DNA from: Psychrobacter sp.
Lineage (GTDB): Bacteria > Pseudomonadota > Gammaproteobacteria > Pseudomonadales > Moraxellaceae
Reading direction: 5' to 3'
DNA length: 6,837 nucleotides
NCBI GenBank assembly: GCA_020024075.1
Contig: JAHHUJ010000113.1
Coordinates: forward strand, 1-6,837
Shown here: one piece after another, positions 4,801 to 6,837 of the stretch
How the letters are laid out: each line of letters begins with the position of its first letter
Numbering within the stretch: position 1 is the stretch's first letter
The notes under the pieces: generated by a model
Told to the model about the DNA's origin: nothing
Database searches by the model: none
The model's input: the letters and a program-made list of their open reading frames with translations, nothing else
Program-made: the position numbers and the translations under genes

Positions 4801-6837
4801 TAGGTTTACGTTACCTGAGGCCGTGATATCCCCCGCCTCCCCATTGTGACTGAAGTTTTTGATATTGATATTGTCAGTTGTACCATTGGCATCAACGATA
4901 AAGTTGCCTTTAGGCACCCCTTGAGTAGCAAGCTTTCCGTCAAATCTGGCATCAAAATTTTGTAAGGACCCATTTAGAATATCAACCACACCATCCCCAT
5001 AGCCAATAACATCGACTCGGCGATTTTCAGCAGTGGCTTTTCCGGTTTTTGGGTCTGTAGAAGTAACTTGCGCGGTTAAAGTTGAAGATAAATCTGAGGA
5101 TTTGATCGTAAAGGCATGACGTTGCCCCTTAATAACCTTGCCATTAAGACGACGGGTGATATCTATCATCTTCCCTGAGGCACTAATATCCCCGACTAAT
5201 CTAGTCACTGGAATAGTCTCACTAAAGACTTGAGGTCTTAGCTCTCTGGTCTTGGCATCTATATTCCAAGTTAACGGTGATTTATTGGTGGCCAATAAGA
5301 TACTACCGTTACCAGCAAGATTGCCCATTACCCCTTCATAGTTTAGATTTTGCAGCGTAATGCGGTTGTTGTGTTTATTAAGCTTAACCTTATAGTCGCC
5401 CGCAGGAGCAACATTTAATTTGTTAACCTCAGCATCAGCAGTGACCCACAGTCTATCATCACGTAGCATGACATTGGCCACACCACTTGGGCTATCTATA
5501 TCACCCACATCAGGCACATCTTTACGGCGCAGATTCTGCCAGCTAGCATCGACAAACCATGGGGCATTAAATCTAGGGTTGCTCGGCTTGACCCCTTGCA
5601 CAACTTTGGCTTTAATTTGTTCGCCATCTCTTTGGTTCAGCTTAGCGTTAATCTGCATTAAGCCGTCTTTATTTTCTAGGTTAAACACCACTGCCAATTC
5701 GCCATTTATATATTCTGGAGCATAAGGCGCAGCACTTTCTGGCAATAAGCTACGTACTTTATAGTCTCTACTATAAAGCATGGCTTTGGTAGTGAAGGTA
5801 TCTTCCCAATCAAGCACCCCAGCGGCCAACAGATTACCCTCTGGCGTTTTAGCGGTTAGGCGGTGTACCAGCATTTTGCTGGTATCAATAATGTTAGCTC
5901 GGCCTTGGTAATAACCACTAGGAATGTCATTGGCCAATAGGCGACTATTGATACGAAGCTCAATATCTGAGAGTACCCCTGACGCAGTTGCCAAACCATT
6001 TTGCAGACGAATATCTTGACCTTCGGCATAAGGCAGGTCAATTTCATCCCAGTTTAATTTGGCCTCAAAAGGAGCGTTATCATCTAAACCCTGAACGGTA
6101 AACACACCTTGGACATTATTATTATTATACTTACTACGTATCTTGCCGGAAGTACGTTTAACACTACCAACAGCCTCGACTTCAATGGGATCAATATAAA
6201 CTTTATCTAAGCTTTTGACCGTAACTAACGCCGACAAATCTAAAGGATAGTTGCCTTCTAAGATCACAGTCCCTTTTAAATCTTCAATCTTGACAAGATC
6301 GCTATATTGTAAATTGCCTCGACCCACCTCAACTTGAGTACCTACCCAATACAAATCATCGGCTTTAATATCAGTTACTTCAATAGGGTCTTTACCGGTT
6401 TGATTATAGATAATTCTATTAATACGGGCTCTATCAAAGCGCAGGTTAACCGGCAGCTCATACTCTTTGTACTCAAACGGATCACCTGAGGGTGGTAAGC
6501 GATTTTCAATAATAATCGTTTCAATATCAGTATCGCGTAAGTGTACCTCTCTGACAAATAAAGCACGCCAGCCAATCTTGACATAAGCATTTATGAAGTG
6601 CACATCCACATCTTCTGAGGCACTCATGGTGATGTCTTTCACCTTAAGTCCATCACGCAGATTACCCTCTGAGTACTCAAACTTAACCCCAGTTTCTGAG
6701 ATGATTTTTTCTAGTATGAACTTAGTACCCCTTTCAGTACCTGCCATTATGTAAAAAGCGATACATATGATTAAGAACAAAATCAATAGTAACGCTAGAA
6801 GCTTTATCAAAAATGACAAAGGATAATGGTACTTAAC
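1888..6837 (-). CDS. tamB: TamB, translocation and assembly module inner-membrane protein (5' end outside window)
   Basis: TamB spans the periplasm from an N-terminal inner-membrane anchor to the outer-membrane BamA-like protein TamA. It is linked to outer-membrane protein assembly and, with other AsmA-like proteins, to phospholipid transport. Numbering from the TTG at 6819 gives 1643 residues. Residues 4-26 are a hydrophobic anchor, followed by a very long beta-rich region of AsmA-like repeats. The last 330 or so residues are the conserved TamB (DUF490) domain, ending LSLRYQLTRR and VVYSFNF, closely resembling the E. coli ending TLRYRLMPKL and LLYQFEF. The motif FFPGMRKLAG (1227-1236) and the only two periplasmic cysteines, C1074 and C1085 (AHCW, LC), match a Cys pair I recall in E. 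coli TamB and probably form a disulfide. E. coli TamB has 1259 residues; part of the excess here is a tandem duplication at 619-820. The frame stays open to the right edge (preceding residues VKYHYP), and the TTG lacks a Shine-Dalgarno, so the true start probably lies outside. tamA is expected upstream on this strand, which cannot be seen. The gene is convergent with hemP and shares its terminator. Confidence 0.95.
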   Translation of the reverse strand, partial: VKYHYPLSFLIKLLALLLILFLIICIAFYIMAGTERGTKFILEKIISETGVKFEYSEGNLRDGLKVKDITMSASEDVDVHFINAYVKIGWRALFVREVHLRDTDIETIIIENRLPPSGDPFEYKEYELPVNLRFDRARINRIIYNQTGKDPIEVTDIKADDLYWVGTQVEVGRGNLQYSDLVKIEDLKGTVILEGNYPLDLSALVTVKSLDKVYIDPIEVEAVGSVKRTSGKIRSKYNNNNVQGVFTVQGLDDNAPFEAKLNWDEIDLPYAEGQDIRLQNGLATASGVLSDIELRINSRLLANDIPSGYYQGRANIIDTSKMLVHRLTAKTPEGNLLAAGVLDWEDTFTTKAMLYSRDYKVRSLLPESAAPYAPEYINGELAVVFNLENKDGLMQINAKLNQRDGEQIKAKVVQGVKPSNPRFNAPWFVDASWQNLRRKDVPDVGDIDSPSGVANVMLRDDRLWVTADAEVNKLNVAPAGDYKVKLNKHNNRITLQNLNYEGVMGNLAGNGSILLATNKSPLTWNIDAKTRELRPQVFSETIPVTRLVGDISASGKMIDITRRLNGKVIKGQRHAFTIKSSDLSSTLTAQVTSTDPKTGKATAENRRVDVIGYGDGVVDILNGSLQNFDARFDGKLATQGVPKGNFIVDANGTTDNINIKNFSHNGEAGDITASGNVNLRDGIGWDVKANTNKFNVGFFAPQTEGIVSGDLQTTGKWRNNQTKLGDLRDFDIKFNGSIDTPQLPNGKLTVDAGGNAQAIIIRDLSHVGEAGSLVAKGKLDVTNGIAWDINAVMDDFNLGYFVKDVPSNITGRVSSTGLWKDSVQRISIEQMALRGKIDGEPLLAQGSLNTTLHLPKNMGQYLERLKAADASGQVKQVKSVVETLNANNLMMQWGDNQVVANGDTELLEAKVNIRDLNQISKDFSGSVLGGFTLMQDKGQALPTIYVDLKGNKLVLPGVLLAKGMIKGKIVDLAKRPSTLVVMADGLQASGSKFKNIYAVFNGTEQEHSLTVKGDTTNANTDVGIQATIKGSLDRKNSRWQGVVGDGEVSTEFVTLAQSQPAQLIASFGGKTPEIQLAAHCWEAVGQSGKLCLRENLIASTGKGQVNVAIQQIDTSLFAPIMPEDLSWQANLNGKAVVEWGKGVEPVINATLYSDNGKLGLVQEGQEEAITVPYKRVSVIVRSFEEGLKLRTDIDNGSGAKGYADIVIDPYKEDKPISGALVLNELNLAILKPFFPGMRKLAGNITMAGGLGGTLSSPVFYGDVNLRDATVAMLDLPVNLTNINAKAKIRGQSAELEGTFLSGEGAGDLSGTVDWKQELQAKLRVTGEGLVLTQPPLLYAEVNPDFNIIVKPMQKYVNIVGAVSVPTATIRPPEANEEVITKSEDVVVLDRELVNRIEDVLAISKPWSINADIGVDLGENVNFRGFGAVLPLAGAVHITQKGQGLMNALGVVQVSRRSTVDVFGQNLELNYAQVRFNGDVVNPRLSIEAAKEIEGRTVGLRVKGRVSEPNIVVFNNAGLTQQQAMNALVTGRISNPGATQISEEGFKSEVTNNLAAAGLSLGLTGTRSLTNTIGDAFGLERLTIDASGTESDTNVNVTGYITPDLYIRYGVGVFNAQSTLSLRYQLTRRIYIEATSAVENAVDVVYSFNF
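4360..4965 (-). repeat. Tandem duplication of about 102 residues within TamB
   Basis: Residues 619-718 and 721-820 of TamB (DNA 4666-4965 and 4360-4659) align without a gap at an offset of 102. By hand count about 35 of 100 positions are identical. Shared landmarks in both copies are SH-x-GEAG, G-I-x-WD, F-N-x-G-x-F and TG-x-W. The spacing and identity point to an internal duplication within the AsmA-like repeat region, old enough that the DNA copies have diverged. It lengthens the predicted periplasmic lipid-conducting groove. Confidence 0.75.

Noticed and set aside
6117..6131. AAT trinucleotide run giving four Asn codons in TamB (residues 232-235)
   Set aside because: Only four units, and any slippage would stay in frame, so it is not a credible phase-variation switch.

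Overview
The window reads as a chromosomal segment of a gammaproteobacterium of moderate-to-low G+C, most likely Moraxellaceae and probably Psychrobacter or a close relative. That assignment rests on gene content, the style of the proteins and composition, not on a database search. It holds three genes and no sign of a mobile element, CRISPR array, tRNA or rRNA.

Layout. Positions 1-247 carry no supportable gene, only AT-rich DNA with three small hairpins, two of which are weak terminator candidates. Positions 248-1402 (minus strand) encode a two-domain protein: an N-terminal MutT-like Nudix hydrolase with a perfect Nudix box and a C-terminal degenerate ThiE/TenI-like domain. This architecture is known in gammaproteobacteria. 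Positions 1403-1632 are a divergent regulatory region. It contains a near-perfect Fur box (18 of 19 bases), a perfect 10-bp direct repeat overlapping a possible minus-strand promoter, and the ribosome-binding site of the next gene. Positions 1633-1797 (plus strand) encode the 54-residue haem-uptake accessory protein HemP. A strong, nearly symmetric stem-loop at 1813-1852 ends hemP and also the convergent gene from the right. Positions 1888 to the right edge (minus strand) are filled by tamB, the inner-membrane-anchored partner of the TamA outer-membrane protein. It is longer than the E. coli protein, contains a clear tandem duplication of about 102 residues, and runs off the window at its 5' end.

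How the genes relate. hemP is evidently iron-regulated and stands alone, with no haem receptor beside it in this window. The Nudix gene is divergent from hemP and shares its intergenic region, so iron status and oxidised-nucleotide sanitation could be linked, but only proximity supports this. tamB belongs to cell-envelope biogenesis, and its usual partner tamA would be expected just outside the right edge.

I found no previously undescribed multi-gene system here. The points most worth checking are the direct repeat and short upstream reading frame before the Nudix gene, the choice of start codon for that gene and for tamB, and the tandem duplication within TamB.
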